Source of the DNA: Humibacter albus DSM 18994 | GTDB taxonomy: Bacteria; Actinomycetota; Actinomycetes; Actinomycetales; Microbacteriaceae | Assembly (NCBI RefSeq): GCF_000421825.1 | Contig: NZ_ATXT01000018.1 | Location: 62,001-126,000 of the forward strand | Direction of reading: 5' to 3' | Length of the DNA stretch: 64,000 nucleotides | In this document: positions 8,719 to 17,158 of the stretch, piece after piece | How positions within the stretch are numbered: the first letter of the stretch is position 1 | How the letters are laid out: every line of letters starts with the position of its first letter | The notes under the pieces: generated by a model | What the model was told of the DNA's origin: nothing | The model's input: the letters and a program-made list of their open reading frames with translations, nothing else | Databases searched by the model: none | Position numbers and translations under genes: made by a program

Positions 8719-9297
8719 TCAGCGGGCGGGTTCGCGACGATCGACCGCTGCGGCCACCGCGGACGCACCGAACTCGAATGCCGCCTCAGGATCACCGCCG
8801 AGCTGGAACGCGCCGGCGAGCTCCATGGTGAGAAATCCGTACATCCAGGCGGTGACGGTGCGCGCGGCCTCGAGCGCGTGCTCCTCGCCGGCGAGCCGAG
8901 CACAAGCGGCCAGTACCGGCGCGCTCGAGTGCCGGAGGGCTTGGAGCGAGGGACCGGCGGATCCCGGGGACCGATCGAAAAGCAGACGGAACAGATTCGG
9001 ATGCGCGTGGGCATACGCGCGCACAGCGTGCGCCATCGCGACGAGGTCGCTGCGTGGATCGTCCTCCGCTGCGGATCGAGCCGACTCCAGCACGGTGGCG
9101 AGCCGTTCCGTGACGTCCTCGGCCACCCGACCGAGCAGATGGTCTCTGCTCTCGATGCGCTTGTAGAGCGACGGGGCGCGCACGCCGACGCGTGCGGCGA
9201 CCGCGTGCATGGTCAGGGCCTGCGGACCGCCGGCATCGACGAGGTCGAGCGCTGCGGTGAAGATCTGCTCGTTGGTGGTGCGCACGGGAGCGGGCAT
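8719..9297 (-). CDS. TetR-family transcriptional regulator
   Basis: 192 residues. Helix-turn-helix: IFTAALDLVDAGGPQALTMH then AVAARVGVRAPSLYKRIES. The C-terminal part (about 75-190) resembles the WHG/TetR_C_33 type (AMAHAVRAYAHAHPNLFRLLF). The start is the ATG preceded by GGAGGACGAGG; an upstream in-frame ATG at 9336 lies inside the promoter palindromes and is unlikely. Divergent from a metallo-beta-lactamase-fold hydrolase with strong palindromes between them, so it probably controls that gene and itself. Confidence 0.9.
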   Translation of the reverse strand: MPAPVRTTNEQIFTAALDLVDAGGPQALTMHAVAARVGVRAPSLYKRIESRDHLLGRVAEDVTERLATVLESARSAAEDDPRSDLVAMAHAVRAYAHAHPNLFRLLFDRSPGSAGPSLQALRHSSAPVLAACARLAGEEHALEAARTVTAWMYGFLTMELAGAFQLGGDPEAAFEFGASAVAAAVDRREPAR

Positions 9298-9329
9298 CCT
9301 CGTCCTCCTTGTCCGACAAACCTTAGCTA

Positions 9330-9363
9330 TTGACATTAGCCTTCAAGGCTACTTATCGTAGCC
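9330..9363 (+). promoter_or_regulatory. promoter with two overlapping palindromic operators
   Basis: TTGACA at 9330-9335 is a consensus -35; TATCGT at 9354-9359 can serve as -10 (18-bp spacer). In the spacer is TAGCCTT-C-AAGGCTA (9337-9351, perfect 7-bp arms), overlapped by GGCTAC-TTATC-GTAGCC (9347-9363, perfect 6-bp arms). A regulator bound here would block RNA polymerase at the hydrolase gene. TetR binding is inferred from the divergent arrangement. Confidence 0.75.
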
Positions 9364-9397
9364 ATCACCACAGTACAACGCTCGAAAGGACCCGACC

Positions 9398-10135
9398 ATG
9401 CGACTCGCGCCCGGCCTGCACCGCGTCGGAAACGACATCATCGCCGCCTACCTCATCGAGGCCCCGGACGGTCTCACGCTGGTCGACGCCGGCATCGCCG
9501 GGCAATACCGCGACCTGGAGAACGAGCTGAAGTCGATGGACCGGCGGGTGGAAGACATCCGAGGCGTCGTTCTCACGCACGGCGACACCGACCACATCGG
9601 CTACGCGGAGCGACTGCGTCGTGAGCGCGGCGTTCCGGTTTACGTGCACGAGGCGGATGCCGCGCGCGCCCGCGGCGAGGTGTCGTCGCATCCGGCATGG
9701 GGGCGGTGGCGTCTCGGTGCGACCGCGCGATTCCTCTGGTACGCGATGCGCCGCGAAGGGATGCGCGCGACCTACCTCACCGAGGTCGTTCCGGTTCACG
9801 ACGGCGACGTGCTCGATCTGCCGGGAAGCCCCCGCATCGTGTCTCTTCCCGGCCATTCGGCAGGAAGCGTCGCCGTCGTGGTGCCGGCCGTTGACGCCGT
9901 CTTCGTCGGCGACGCGCTCACGACGCGTCACGTGCTGACCGGGCGCCGCGGGCCCCAGCCCGCCCCGTTCACGGACGACACGGATGCCGCGCGCGGCTCC
10001 CACCAGAAGCTCGCCACCATCGACGCCACGTGGGTGCTCCCCGGGCACGGCGCCCCGTGGAGTCGAGGCACCCGCGAGATCGTCGCGGAACTCGCCGGCG
10101 CGGACGCCGCCGCACACCGAACCTCCGCAGGCTGA
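9398..10135 (+). CDS. metallo-beta-lactamase-fold hydrolase
   Basis: 245 residues. Metal-binding signature THGDTDHIGYAERL (about residues 51-64; the first position of HxHxDH is Gly-Asp instead of His, as in several glyoxalase II-like branches), then LPGHSAGSVAVVV and a C-terminal VLPGHGAPWS. A cytoplasmic hydrolase of unknown substrate, possibly a thioester or lactone. The first motif histidine is retained but the second reads Asp (H-x-D-x-D-H), which is permitted in the superfamily. Its promoter carries operators for the divergent TetR. A strong hairpin terminator follows at 10205. Confidence 0.88.
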   Translation: MRLAPGLHRVGNDIIAAYLIEAPDGLTLVDAGIAGQYRDLENELKSMDRRVEDIRGVVLTHGDTDHIGYAERLRRERGVPVYVHEADAARARGEVSSHPAWGRWRLGATARFLWYAMRREGMRATYLTEVVPVHDGDVLDLPGSPRIVSLPGHSAGSVAVVVPAVDAVFVGDALTTRHVLTGRRGPQPAPFTDDTDAARGSHQKLATIDATWVLPGHGAPWSRGTREIVAELAGADAAAHRTSAG

Positions 10136-10204
10136 GCCTTCGCGCGCCGAACCTCCGCGCTGCCGCGCCCGGTGCCGCCGCCCGGGCTGGGAACCAGAAA
10201 CGAC

Positions 10205-10234
10205 GATGCCCCGTCACCGAAGTGACGGGGCATC
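10205..10234. terminator. strong hairpin terminator shared by rpsO and the metallo-hydrolase gene
   Basis: Perfect 13-bp stem GATGCCCCGTCAC/GTGACGGGGCATC. Read on the minus strand (rpsO transcript) the loop is a C(UUCG)G tetraloop, an exceptionally stable cap, followed by GTCGTTTCTGG with a weak U-tract. Read on the plus strand the loop is CGAA. It lies between convergent genes. Confidence 0.85.
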
Positions 10235-10335
10235 GGGCAAGAAGTTCGCGTTGTCACGCGAAGAGTGCCATGCGGCTGAGCCTTATCGACCCTTCGACGG
10301 GCCCGAGCGGACCCGCTCAGGACGAGCTGCGACGC

Positions 10336-10605
10336 TCAGCGTCGCAGGCCGAGACGCTCGATGAGCGAGCGGTAACGGCTGATGTCGATCTCCTGCAGGT
10401 AACCCAGCAGGCGGCGACGCTGACCCACGAGCAGCAGCAGGCCACGACGCGAGTGGTGGTCGTGCTTGTGCTCCTTGAGGTGCTCGGTGAGGTCCTTGAT
10501 CCGCTTGGTCAGGATCGCGACCTGAACCTCTGGGGATCCGGTGTCACCGGGGTGGGTTGCGTACTCTTCGATGATCGCCTTCTTGACATCTGCATCGAGT
10601 GCCAT
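10336..10605 (-). CDS. rpsO: 30S ribosomal protein S15
   Basis: 89 residues, full length. S15 is a primary 16S rRNA-binding protein of the small-subunit platform. Family blocks are intact: [33 protein letters not shown] and [27 protein letters not shown]-type ribosome site precedes the ATG. A TAGACT -10-like hexamer lies at 10696-10701 (minus strand), about 90 nt upstream, leaving a leader that could hold the usual S15 autoregulatory structure, though none was worked out. pnp would normally follow rpsO but is not adjacent here. Confidence 0.97.
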   Translation of the reverse strand: MALDADVKKAIIEEYATHPGDTGSPEVQVAILTKRIKDLTEHLKEHKHDHHSRRGLLLLVGQRRRLLGYLQEIDISRYRSLIERLGLRR

Positions 10606-10776
10606 AGATTCGATCCCCTTCCTCTCGTTGCGCGGTGCCGCAGGCGGGATGCCTGGGCGCTCTTTCTCCGCGGCCGTTCTGACGGCAACCTGAAGAGTCT
10701 AGCAGGCCGGAATGGGTCTCATCGCCCGCTCCAGAGGCACGGTGTCAGCACCGCGCGGCCCCACGAGAGGGAAGAA

Positions 10777-11661
10777 TCAGGCGACGGCGTCGCGGGTCCT
10801 CTCCAGCAGCCGGTAGTGCAGTGCCAGGAACCCGTAGAGGTAGAGGAGCACGGTCGGCGCGGCACCGAAGAACCAGGCCCAGCCGGCCGCTCCGACGGCG
10901 AGTGTGAGCACCGCGGTGACCACGCCCGCGACGACGGCGAGCGCGGCCAGCCCGATACCGATCCAGGCACCGATCACGCTGTAGAGGCCCACGACCGATC
11001 CGCGGTCGAGCCGGGCGACCGCCTGGGGAGTCTTGGCTCGCCGGTAGGCATCGACCGTCGAGAAGCGGGTGGAGACATCCGCGAAGTACCAGACGGCGCC
11101 CACCGCGACGAGCACGGTGGCGGCGATGGCCCAGGCGAAGGCTATGGCGTCGCGCGTGGCGATCGCCACCACAGCGGCGAGCAGCCAGGATGCGACGACG
11201 CCCAGAGCGGCATACATGATCGCGGCCCAGCGCAGCTTGAGTCCGAGGTCGAAGATGATCGCGTCGTGTGTTCCGAGCAGCGGATCGTTGAGAAGCTGCG
11301 TGGCGCTGAGTGGCGGCAACGGCGCGGGAGCGACGGGCTCGGCGGGCTTCGGTGTTGCCGCGGATGAGGTGGGCTGCGGTGTTGCCGCGGATGAGGCGGC
11401 CTGTGCAGCGGTACCTTCGGGCTCCTGAGCGAACGCGGGCTCCTGAGTGGACGCGGGCTCCTGCGCCGGCGGACCCGCCTGGGTCGTCGCGGGCTCTGCA
11501 CTCGAGGCGGACTCCGCCGTCTGCGCAGAATCGCGCTTCGGACCGGATACCGGCGCTGACGCGTCCCGAGAAGAGCGCTCTTCCGACTGATCGAAGAGCT
11601 CCTCGACGGACTCTGTGGCGGTCGGCTTCGCGCTCGTGCCGGTCTTCCTCGTCGGTGCCAC
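10777..11661 (-). CDS. hypothetical membrane protein with a repeat-rich Ala/Pro/Glu N-terminal tail
   Basis: 294 residues, no family recognised. Residues 1 to about 130 are low complexity: Ser/Glu/Lys first, then QEPA/AQEP and SSAATPQP/SSAATPKP repeats. Residues 150-285 hold about four or five hydrophobic segments (AAIMYAALGVVASWLLAAVV; AWAIAATVLVAVGAVWYF; VIGAWIGIGLAALAVVAGVV; WAWFFGAAPTVLLYLYGFLA). The tail is presumably cytoplasmic or extends to the wall. Start GTG follows GGAGAGGAGA. The neighbours, rpsO and a carboxylesterase, give no functional hint. Confidence 0.75.
   Translation of the reverse strand: MAPTRKTGTSAKPTATESVEELFDQSEERSSRDASAPVSGPKRDSAQTAESASSAEPATTQAGPPAQEPASTQEPAFAQEPEGTAAQAASSAATPQPTSSAATPKPAEPVAPAPLPPLSATQLLNDPLLGTHDAIIFDLGLKLRWAAIMYAALGVVASWLLAAVVAIATRDAIAFAWAIAATVLVAVGAVWYFADVSTRFSTVDAYRRAKTPQAVARLDRGSVVGLYSVIGAWIGIGLAALAVVAGVVTAVLTLAVGAAGWAWFFGAAPTVLLYLYGFLALHYRLLERTRDAVA
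11344..11397. repeat. 27-bp tandem duplication inside the membrane-protein gene
   Basis: Two copies of a 27-bp unit (11344-11370, 11371-11397) differing at two positions; they encode SSAATPxP on the minus strand. A further shorter repeat, CGGGCTCCTG with an 18-bp period, spans about 11419-11463 and encodes the QEP units. These are probably replication-slippage products. Confidence 0.8.
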
Positions 11662-11823
11662 CAGTGGTCTCCTCTCCTGCCGGCGGATGCCCCCACCCGG
11701 CCAGGTCGTTGAACTACCGGATCGACACTACCTGCCGTGTTCGAGACACGCCCGATGGTTCGCCGCGAGCCGCGGAACGCTGCCCACGGCCTCGGGCAAG
11801 GCCGCCTCGGCGAGCGCCACTTG

Positions 11824-13374
11824 TCACCGGAACGCGATGATCTCGTCTCCCCACGCCCGGCGCAGTTCACCGTGCGGGTCGGAGACGACGCGGTCCTTGC
11901 CGGAGAACACGAAGGTGCGACGGGACTCGACGTCGTAGCGCGGCCAGACCGGCTGCACGCCGAGCGGATTCGGGTCGCCGAGGGAGGCGAACGTCGTCCA
12001 GCGCTGCTGAATGCGCGCGGTGAGCCGGCGCCCGGATGCCGTCGCTCCGGCCCGCAGAAAATAGGGAACCGCTCCCCCGAACACGTGCACGAGCTCCGCG
12101 CCGTGCATGGCGCCCAGCCCCGCGACGCGCAACAGCGGCGGTGTGAAGTCGAACTCGTACATGTAGGTCGGCGCAAAACGGCTGTGCGCGGATGCGGCCC
12201 AGATGGTCGGCATGCGGAAGGCGGCATCCGTCGACAGCCGCAGCGCAGCGCGCAGATGCGGGTAGCCGCGGTAGCCGGCGGGCAACGCGAGCGCCTCCGG
12301 CGTGCCCAGCCGCTCGACCATGCGCTGCACCGTCGCGGATGAATTGGGGACGATCGGCGAGCGCAGGAGCCGGAACAGCATGGACTCATCGCGGTTCGTG
12401 CCGATCAGGAGCGGGATGTGCAGCGCGTCACCGCGCGCCATGGCGGTGAGCGGGTACTCGGGAACGAGATCGCCGTCGACCACGGGCGCCACCGGGATCG
12501 TGCCCGGCTCTCGGCTGCTGCTCTCCACGATCAGCCGCGTGCAGGCCTCGACGAGCGCCGCGGGCGGGAGGCGGCGAAGGCGATGCACGGCATCCTGACC
12601 GATCTCGAGTCTGCGCAGGAAGCGCTCTGCCGACACCCGCGCGGTCTGCGATGTGTAGACGCTGCCCACCGGCGAGCTCTGCGCGATGGCGCGCTGGAAC
12701 AGGCCTTGTGCGCTCGGCGTGGTGAGCATCGTCGTCACGGCGCCCGCGCCCGATGACTCGCCGAACAGGGTGACGGTGTCGGGGTCACCCCCGAAAGAGC
12801 GGATGTTGTCGCGCACCCAGGCGAGCGCCGCCAGCTGGTCGCGCTGCCCGAGATTGCTCTCGAAGACGTCGTCGCCGGTGGAGAACGACGACAGATCGAG
12901 GTAGCCGAGGGCGCCGATGCGGTAGTTGAACGTGACGAGCACGACGCCGCGCGCAGCCAACCGGGCGCCGTCGTACAGCGGGTCGGCCGACGAGCCGACG
13001 TAGTACGCGCCGCCGTGGATCCACACCATCACGGGAAGGCCGACAGCACCGAGGTCGGGGGTGATGACGTTGACAGTGAGGCAGTCCTCGCTCATCGGCC
13101 GATGTTGAGGGCCCGACGGACCGAGCACCGGCTGGGGCGCAATGGGCCCGAATTCGGCCGCGTCGCGCACGTCGTCCCAGGCCGTCGCAGGCCGTGGGGA
13201 CCGGAAGCGGAGGTCACCCACCGGGGGCGCCGCGTACGGGATGCCCCTGAACGCGAAGACTTCGCCCTCGCGAACTCCGCGCACACGCCCCTGCGCCGTC
13301 GCGACGACCGGCCGGTCGGATGCGCCGGCCCCGCCGCCTCGCCTCGCACGGGGCGCCGCTTCATCCACGCTCAT
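11824..13374 (-). CDS. carboxylesterase, type B (alpha/beta hydrolase)
   Basis: 516 residues. Matches the type-B carboxylesterase family: FAFRGIPYAAPPVGDLRF near the N terminus, EDCLTVNV, nucleophile elbow GESSGAGAV (Ser about residue 205), the GTNRDESMLF block for the acidic member and MHGAELVHVFG for the histidine. No signal peptide, so it is likely cytoplasmic. The ATG is 6 nt after TAGGCT with no Shine-Dalgarno, a leaderless-type start. Single gene; the upstream neighbour apt is on the same strand but has its own promoter. Confidence 0.92.
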   Translation of the reverse strand: MSVDEAAPRARRGGGAGASDRPVVATAQGRVRGVREGEVFAFRGIPYAAPPVGDLRFRSPRPATAWDDVRDAAEFGPIAPQPVLGPSGPQHRPMSEDCLTVNVITPDLGAVGLPVMVWIHGGAYYVGSSADPLYDGARLAARGVVLVTFNYRIGALGYLDLSSFSTGDDVFESNLGQRDQLAALAWVRDNIRSFGGDPDTVTLFGESSGAGAVTTMLTTPSAQGLFQRAIAQSSPVGSVYTSQTARVSAERFLRRLEIGQDAVHRLRRLPPAALVEACTRLIVESSSREPGTIPVAPVVDGDLVPEYPLTAMARGDALHIPLLIGTNRDESMLFRLLRSPIVPNSSATVQRMVERLGTPEALALPAGYRGYPHLRAALRLSTDAAFRMPTIWAASAHSRFAPTYMYEFDFTPPLLRVAGLGAMHGAELVHVFGGAVPYFLRAGATASGRRLTARIQQRWTTFASLGDPNPLGVQPVWPRYDVESRRTFVFSGKDRVVSDPHGELRRAWGDEIIAFR

Positions 13375-13458
13375 GCCCCCAGCCTACGAATCCGCCGAGC
13401 GGGACTGGCGCGACGCGACGAGGTTCTCACCCCACGAGAGCGACCCTCGGCCGGCAGG

Positions 13459-13983
13459 TCAGAGCGCGGCGATGCTGTAGGCGGGCACGTCGGCCAGCCG
13501 CGCTCGCCCACCGAGTTCCGCCAGCTCGAGCACGACACCGAAGCCCGCCACCGAATAGCCCGCCCGTTCGATGAGCCGCGCCGAGGCGGCCAGCGTGCCG
13601 CCGGTGGCCAAGACGTCGTCGAGGACGAGAACCCGGGAGCCACGCGGCAGGCGATCCGGCTCGAGCTCCAGACTCGCCGACCCGTACTCCAGGTCGTACG
13701 TCTCGCTCAGCACCGCTCCCGGAAGCTTTCCCGCTTTGCGGACCACGAGCACGCCCGATCCGGATGCGTACGCCACCGCCGCCGCCAGCACGAACCCGCG
13801 GGCTTCGACGCCGGCGACCGCATCGAAGCGGCCATCGAACTGCGAGGCGAGGTCGTCGACGATGGCGTGGAACGCATCGCCGTCGGCGAACACCGGTGCC
13901 AGGTCGCGGAACAGGATGCCCGGCTCGGGAAAGTCCGGAACGCTCACCAGCAGACGGTCCAGTTGTTCACGCGCACGACTCAC
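13459..13983 (-). CDS. apt: adenine phosphoribosyltransferase
   Basis: 174 residues, full length. Converts adenine and PRPP to AMP in purine salvage. Visible: FPEPGILFRDLAPVF at the N terminus, VAGVEARGFVLAAAVA, and the PRPP loop VLVLDDVLATGGT (about 121-133). A TAGTGT hexamer (13990-13995) sits 6 nt before the GTG start, so the transcript is probably leaderless. The usual actinobacterial neighbours (secDF, relA) are not beside it. Confidence 0.95.
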   Translation of the reverse strand: MSRAREQLDRLLVSVPDFPEPGILFRDLAPVFADGDAFHAIVDDLASQFDGRFDAVAGVEARGFVLAAAVAYASGSGVLVVRKAGKLPGAVLSETYDLEYGSASLELEPDRLPRGSRVLVLDDVLATGGTLAASARLIERAGYSVAGFGVVLELAELGGRARLADVPAYSIAAL

Positions 13984-14059
13984 CAGGCAACACTACGCGC
14001 GGCGGGGAAGCCGCACCGACCGAGAGCGACGCACCCGTGCGTGGTGCGCCGGATGCGCG

Positions 14060-14452
14060 TCAGCGGCCGAGCAGCGTCAGGTCGCGTCCCCGATCGGGGC
14101 CGACGACGTCGTCGAGGTGGCGCTCCACCCAGACACGCAGGTCGCGCAGTGGTTCGGCGACGCTGCGCCCGAGCTGCGTGAGCTCGTACTCGACGTGCGC
14201 GGGGACGGAGGGATAGACCGTGCGAAGGACGAGCCCCGAGTCCTCCAGACGCCGAAGCGTCTGGGTGAGCACCTTCGGGCTGACGCCGCCCAGCAGCTTC
14301 TTGAGCGCGCCGAATCGCATCGGCCCGGCTTCGAGACCGCCGATCGCGAGCGCAGTCCATTTGTTCGCGAGCAGCTCGAGCAAGGACCGGCACGGGCATT
14401 GCGCTTCATAGACGTTGTGCGTGTCGTGCTTTCCCGTGGCGCAGGCTTCCAT
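14060..14452 (-). CDS. HxlR-family winged-helix regulator
   Basis: 130 residues. HxlR pattern: CPCRSLLELLANKWTALAIGGL then MRFGALKKLLGGVSPKVLTQ, TLRRLEDSGLVLRTVYPSVP and VEYELTQLGRSV. It has three cysteines near the N terminus (C4, C19, C21); the C-x-C at the helix start is a typical redox/electrophile sensing position in this family. The start ATG follows AGGAG. Divergent from a medium-chain oxidoreductase, the usual HxlR arrangement for quinone or aldehyde response. Confidence 0.92.
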   Translation of the reverse strand: MEACATGKHDTHNVYEAQCPCRSLLELLANKWTALAIGGLEAGPMRFGALKKLLGGVSPKVLTQTLRRLEDSGLVLRTVYPSVPAHVEYELTQLGRSVAEPLRDLRVWVERHLDDVVGPDRGRDLTLLGR

Positions 14453-14468
14453 CGGTGCTCCTGGTTCC

Positions 14469-14509
14469 TTTCGGTGACTGATCCCCCTTGCGGGTAACCA
14501 CTACCGAAA
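14469..14509. promoter_or_regulatory. candidate HxlR operator region
   Basis: TTTCGGT (14469-14475) and its exact inverse ACCGAAA (14503-14509) flank 27 bp that include GGTAACCACTACC. They lie in the 107-bp divergent region between the regulator and the oxidoreductase. Assigned by position and symmetry only. Confidence 0.45.
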
Positions 14510-14559
14510 CCATACGGTCTAGGCGGTCGGCCTCAGACGCCGTCCAGAAGGAGAACACG

Positions 14560-15549
14560 ATGACCGACGACACGATGCGAGCGATTCGACAGAACGCCTT
14601 CGGCGGCTCAGAGGTGCTGCGGTTGACCGACGTACCCGTGCCGGTGCCGCTCCCCACCGAGGTGCGCGTGCGGGTGCATGCCGCAGGGGTGAATCCTGTC
14701 GACTGGAAGACGAGGGAGGGGCACGGTGTCGGCGGTGTGCCGTACGCGCTGCCCTTGGGCGCGGGCTGGGATGTCTCGGGCGTGGTCGATGCCGTGGGCT
14801 TCGGCGTCACCACCCTCAAGCCCGGCGACGAGGTGTACGGCATGCCCTGGTTCCCCCGTGAAGCGGGAGCGTACGCCGACTACGTCACTGCCCCGTCGAG
14901 GCAGTTCGCCCGCAAGCCGAGGACGATCGGCCATGTCGAGGCCGCCGCGCTGCCGCTCGCCGCGCTCACAGCATGGCAGGCGCTCGTCGACACCGCCGAT
15001 GTGCAGCGCGGTCAACGCGTCCTCGTGCATGCGGCGTCGGGCGGCGTCGGGCACGTGGCCGTGCAGATCGCGCTCGCCCGCGGAGCCCACGTGATCGGCG
15101 TCGCCAGCGGAGCACGCGAGGACTTCCTGCGATCACTGGGCGTGCAGGAGTTCGTCGACTATCGCACCGCACACTTCGCCGAGCGGATCGACGACGTCGA
15201 CCTCGCGCTCGACCTCGTCGGCGATCCGGCGACGACGGGTACACCGTCCATCGCCATCGTCAAGCCGGGCGGGCTCTACATCGGAGTTCCGGGAGGCGTT
15301 GCTCCCCAGTTGGCGGCCGCGGCACGGGCGCGTGGCGTGCGTGCCACGGGAATCCTCGTCGAGCCGGACGGCCATGCGCTCGCCGCCATCGCCGAACTCG
15401 TCGACTCCGGCCGGCTCCGCCCCGCGGTGCAGTCGACGTTCCCGCTTCAGGAGGCGTCCGCGGCACAGGATGCGGTGGCATCCGGGCACACGCAGGGCAA
15501 GGTCGTCATCGAGGTCGCCGTGAACGACGACCCGGACCGGCTTCTCTGA
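14560..15549 (+). CDS. NADP-dependent medium-chain oxidoreductase (quinone reductase type)
   Basis: 329 residues. Zinc-free MDR family: N-terminal GroES-like domain (VHAAGVNPVDWKTREG; AGWDVSGVVDAVGFGV), Rossmann domain with VLVHAASGGVGHVAVQIALA (about 153-172), C-terminal DAVASGHTQGKVVIEV. Likely reduces quinones or enones with NADPH. The start ATG follows AGAAGGAG; the frame opens earlier but that part overlaps the promoter. Divergent HxlR regulator suggests induction by electrophiles. Confidence 0.92.
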   Translation: MTDDTMRAIRQNAFGGSEVLRLTDVPVPVPLPTEVRVRVHAAGVNPVDWKTREGHGVGGVPYALPLGAGWDVSGVVDAVGFGVTTLKPGDEVYGMPWFPREAGAYADYVTAPSRQFARKPRTIGHVEAAALPLAALTAWQALVDTADVQRGQRVLVHAASGGVGHVAVQIALARGAHVIGVASGAREDFLRSLGVQEFVDYRTAHFAERIDDVDLALDLVGDPATTGTPSIAIVKPGGLYIGVPGGVAPQLAAAARARGVRATGILVEPDGHALAAIAELVDSGRLRPAVQSTFPLQEASAAQDAVASGHTQGKVVIEVAVNDDPDRLL

Positions 15550-15613
15550 GGAAGGTGCGCATCACGTCGTGCCCCGGCGGTGAGAGCGACCGTCTGCGGT
15601 GAGCGACAACGCT

Positions 15614-15663
15614 GGCCCGTGCGGGCGGGGTCGGCGCCGGCCCGTGCGGGCGGAGTCGGCGCC
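15614..15663. repeat. 25-bp intergenic tandem duplication
   Basis: Two adjacent 25-bp units (15614-15638 and 15639-15663) with one mismatch (G to A), between the oxidoreductase and the MFS gene. No secondary function is evident. Confidence 0.85.
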
Positions 15664-15702
15664 GCCGGCCCGTTCGCGCGCCGCGTGTTAGCGTCGGGAT
15701 TC

Positions 15703-17109
15703 GTGCCGCACGACCCTACGGCCGGCGGTGGACCGGCGGATCCGAAAAGCCCGCAGCCGGCCCGGACCGAGTCGCCGTCGGCGTCGGCGTCTTCGTCTGC
15801 GGGAGCTCAGGCCACGGCGCGACGATCGGTCTTCGCCGATCTGACCCCGCTCAGGCGCAGTCCGGCGTTCGCCCGGCTCTGGCTCGGCGGCGCGATCTCC
15901 GGCATCGGCGGGCAGATGACCATCGTCGCGATCGGGCTGCAGGTCTACGACCTCACGAAGTCGACGCTCGCGGTCTCCGGCGTGGCGCTGTTCGCGCTCG
16001 TGCCCATGGTGTTCTTCGGCATCTACGGCGGCATGCTCGCCGACGTGTTCGACCGCCGCCGAGTCGCGCTGCTGTCGGCGATCGTGGCCTGGACCTCGAC
16101 GCTCTGCATCGCGCTTCTGGCCTGGTTCCATGTCGACAACGTGTGGTTCCTCTACGTGTTGACGACTCTGAATTCCGTGGCCGCAACCGTGATCAGCAGC
16201 ACGCGGATGGCCATCCTGCCCCGGCTCCTCGGCCGCGAGCTGCTTCCCGCGGCGTCCGCGCTGGGCGGCATCTCCAGCGGGGTCATGGTGACAGTCGGTC
16301 CTGCCTTGGCCGGCGTGCTCGTGGCCACGGTGGGATACGGCTGGACGTACTCGGTCGACGTCGTGATGTTCGTCTTCGCGTTCCTCGGCATCGCGACGCT
16401 GCCGCCGATCATCCCCGAGGGCGACGCGGCGAGGCCGGGATGGGCATCCATCGTGGAGGGCCTGCGCTTTCTCAAGACCGCGCCGAACGTGCGCATGTCG
16501 TTCGTCGTCGACATCATCGCCATGACTTTCGGTCAGCCGCGCGTGATCCTGCCTGCGGCGGGCGCTCTCGTCCTCGGCGGCGGCGCCATCACCGTGGGTG
16601 TGCTCACGGCGGCGTTCGCGATCGGCGCCCTCGTCTCCAGTGTGTTCTCCGGTCCGCTCGGGCATGTGCGGATGCAGGGACTGGCGGTCGTGCGCGCGAT
16701 CATCGTCTTCGGAGTCTTCACCCTCGGCCTCGGCGTCGAGTTGGCGCTGCTGGCGACCGGGTGGTTCGGCTCGTTCGATGCCGCGAATGCGAGCGTTCCC
16801 GCCATCGCGATCGCCTGCGTGCTCTTCGCGGGCGCCGGCGCCGCCGACAACGTGTCGGCGATCTTCCGCCAGACCATTTTGCAGACGGCGGCGCCCGACA
16901 CCATGCGCGGGCGCATCCAGGGCGTCTACACCGTCGTGGTCACCGGCGGCCCCCGTGTCGGCGACCTCTACGCGGGGGCTGCGGCCGCGCTCGTCGCCCT
17001 GTGGTTCCCGCCGTTGTTCGGCGGACTCGTGATCATCGTGGCGCTCGCGTTCATCCTGCGGCTGCAGCGCACCTTCCCCCGATACGACGCGATGCATCCG
17101 AAGCCGTGA
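15703..17109 (+). CDS. MFS transporter, EntS/MFS_3-like exporter
   Basis: 468 residues. After a 45-residue Pro/Ser/Ala tail comes a 12-segment MFS fold: FARLWLGGAISGIGGQMTIV (segment 1), GGMLADVFDRRRVALL (loop 2-3 motif A), and NVSAIFRQTILQTAAPDTMR in the C-terminal half, typical of the enterobactin-exporter-like group. The substrate is unknown. GTG start chosen because TAGCGT lies 8 nt upstream; the longer open frame includes the 25-bp duplication and is unlikely to be translated. Convergent with the FKBP gene. Confidence 0.88.
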   Translation: MPHDPTAGGGPADPKSPQPARTESPSASASSSAGAQATARRSVFADLTPLRRSPAFARLWLGGAISGIGGQMTIVAIGLQVYDLTKSTLAVSGVALFALVPMVFFGIYGGMLADVFDRRRVALLSAIVAWTSTLCIALLAWFHVDNVWFLYVLTTLNSVAATVISSTRMAILPRLLGRELLPAASALGGISSGVMVTVGPALAGVLVATVGYGWTYSVDVVMFVFAFLGIATLPPIIPEGDAARPGWASIVEGLRFLKTAPNVRMSFVVDIIAMTFGQPRVILPAAGALVLGGGAITVGVLTAAFAIGALVSSVFSGPLGHVRMQGLAVVRAIIVFGVFTLGLGVELALLATGWFGSFDAANASVPAIAIACVLFAGAGAADNVSAIFRQTILQTAAPDTMRGRIQGVYTVVVTGGPRVGDLYAGAAAALVALWFPPLFGGLVIIVALAFILRLQRTFPRYDAMHPKP

Positions 17110-17158
17110 GGCCGCGGATGCATCGCGTGGAGTCAGAGGGAAAAGCCTGTGCGCACTC

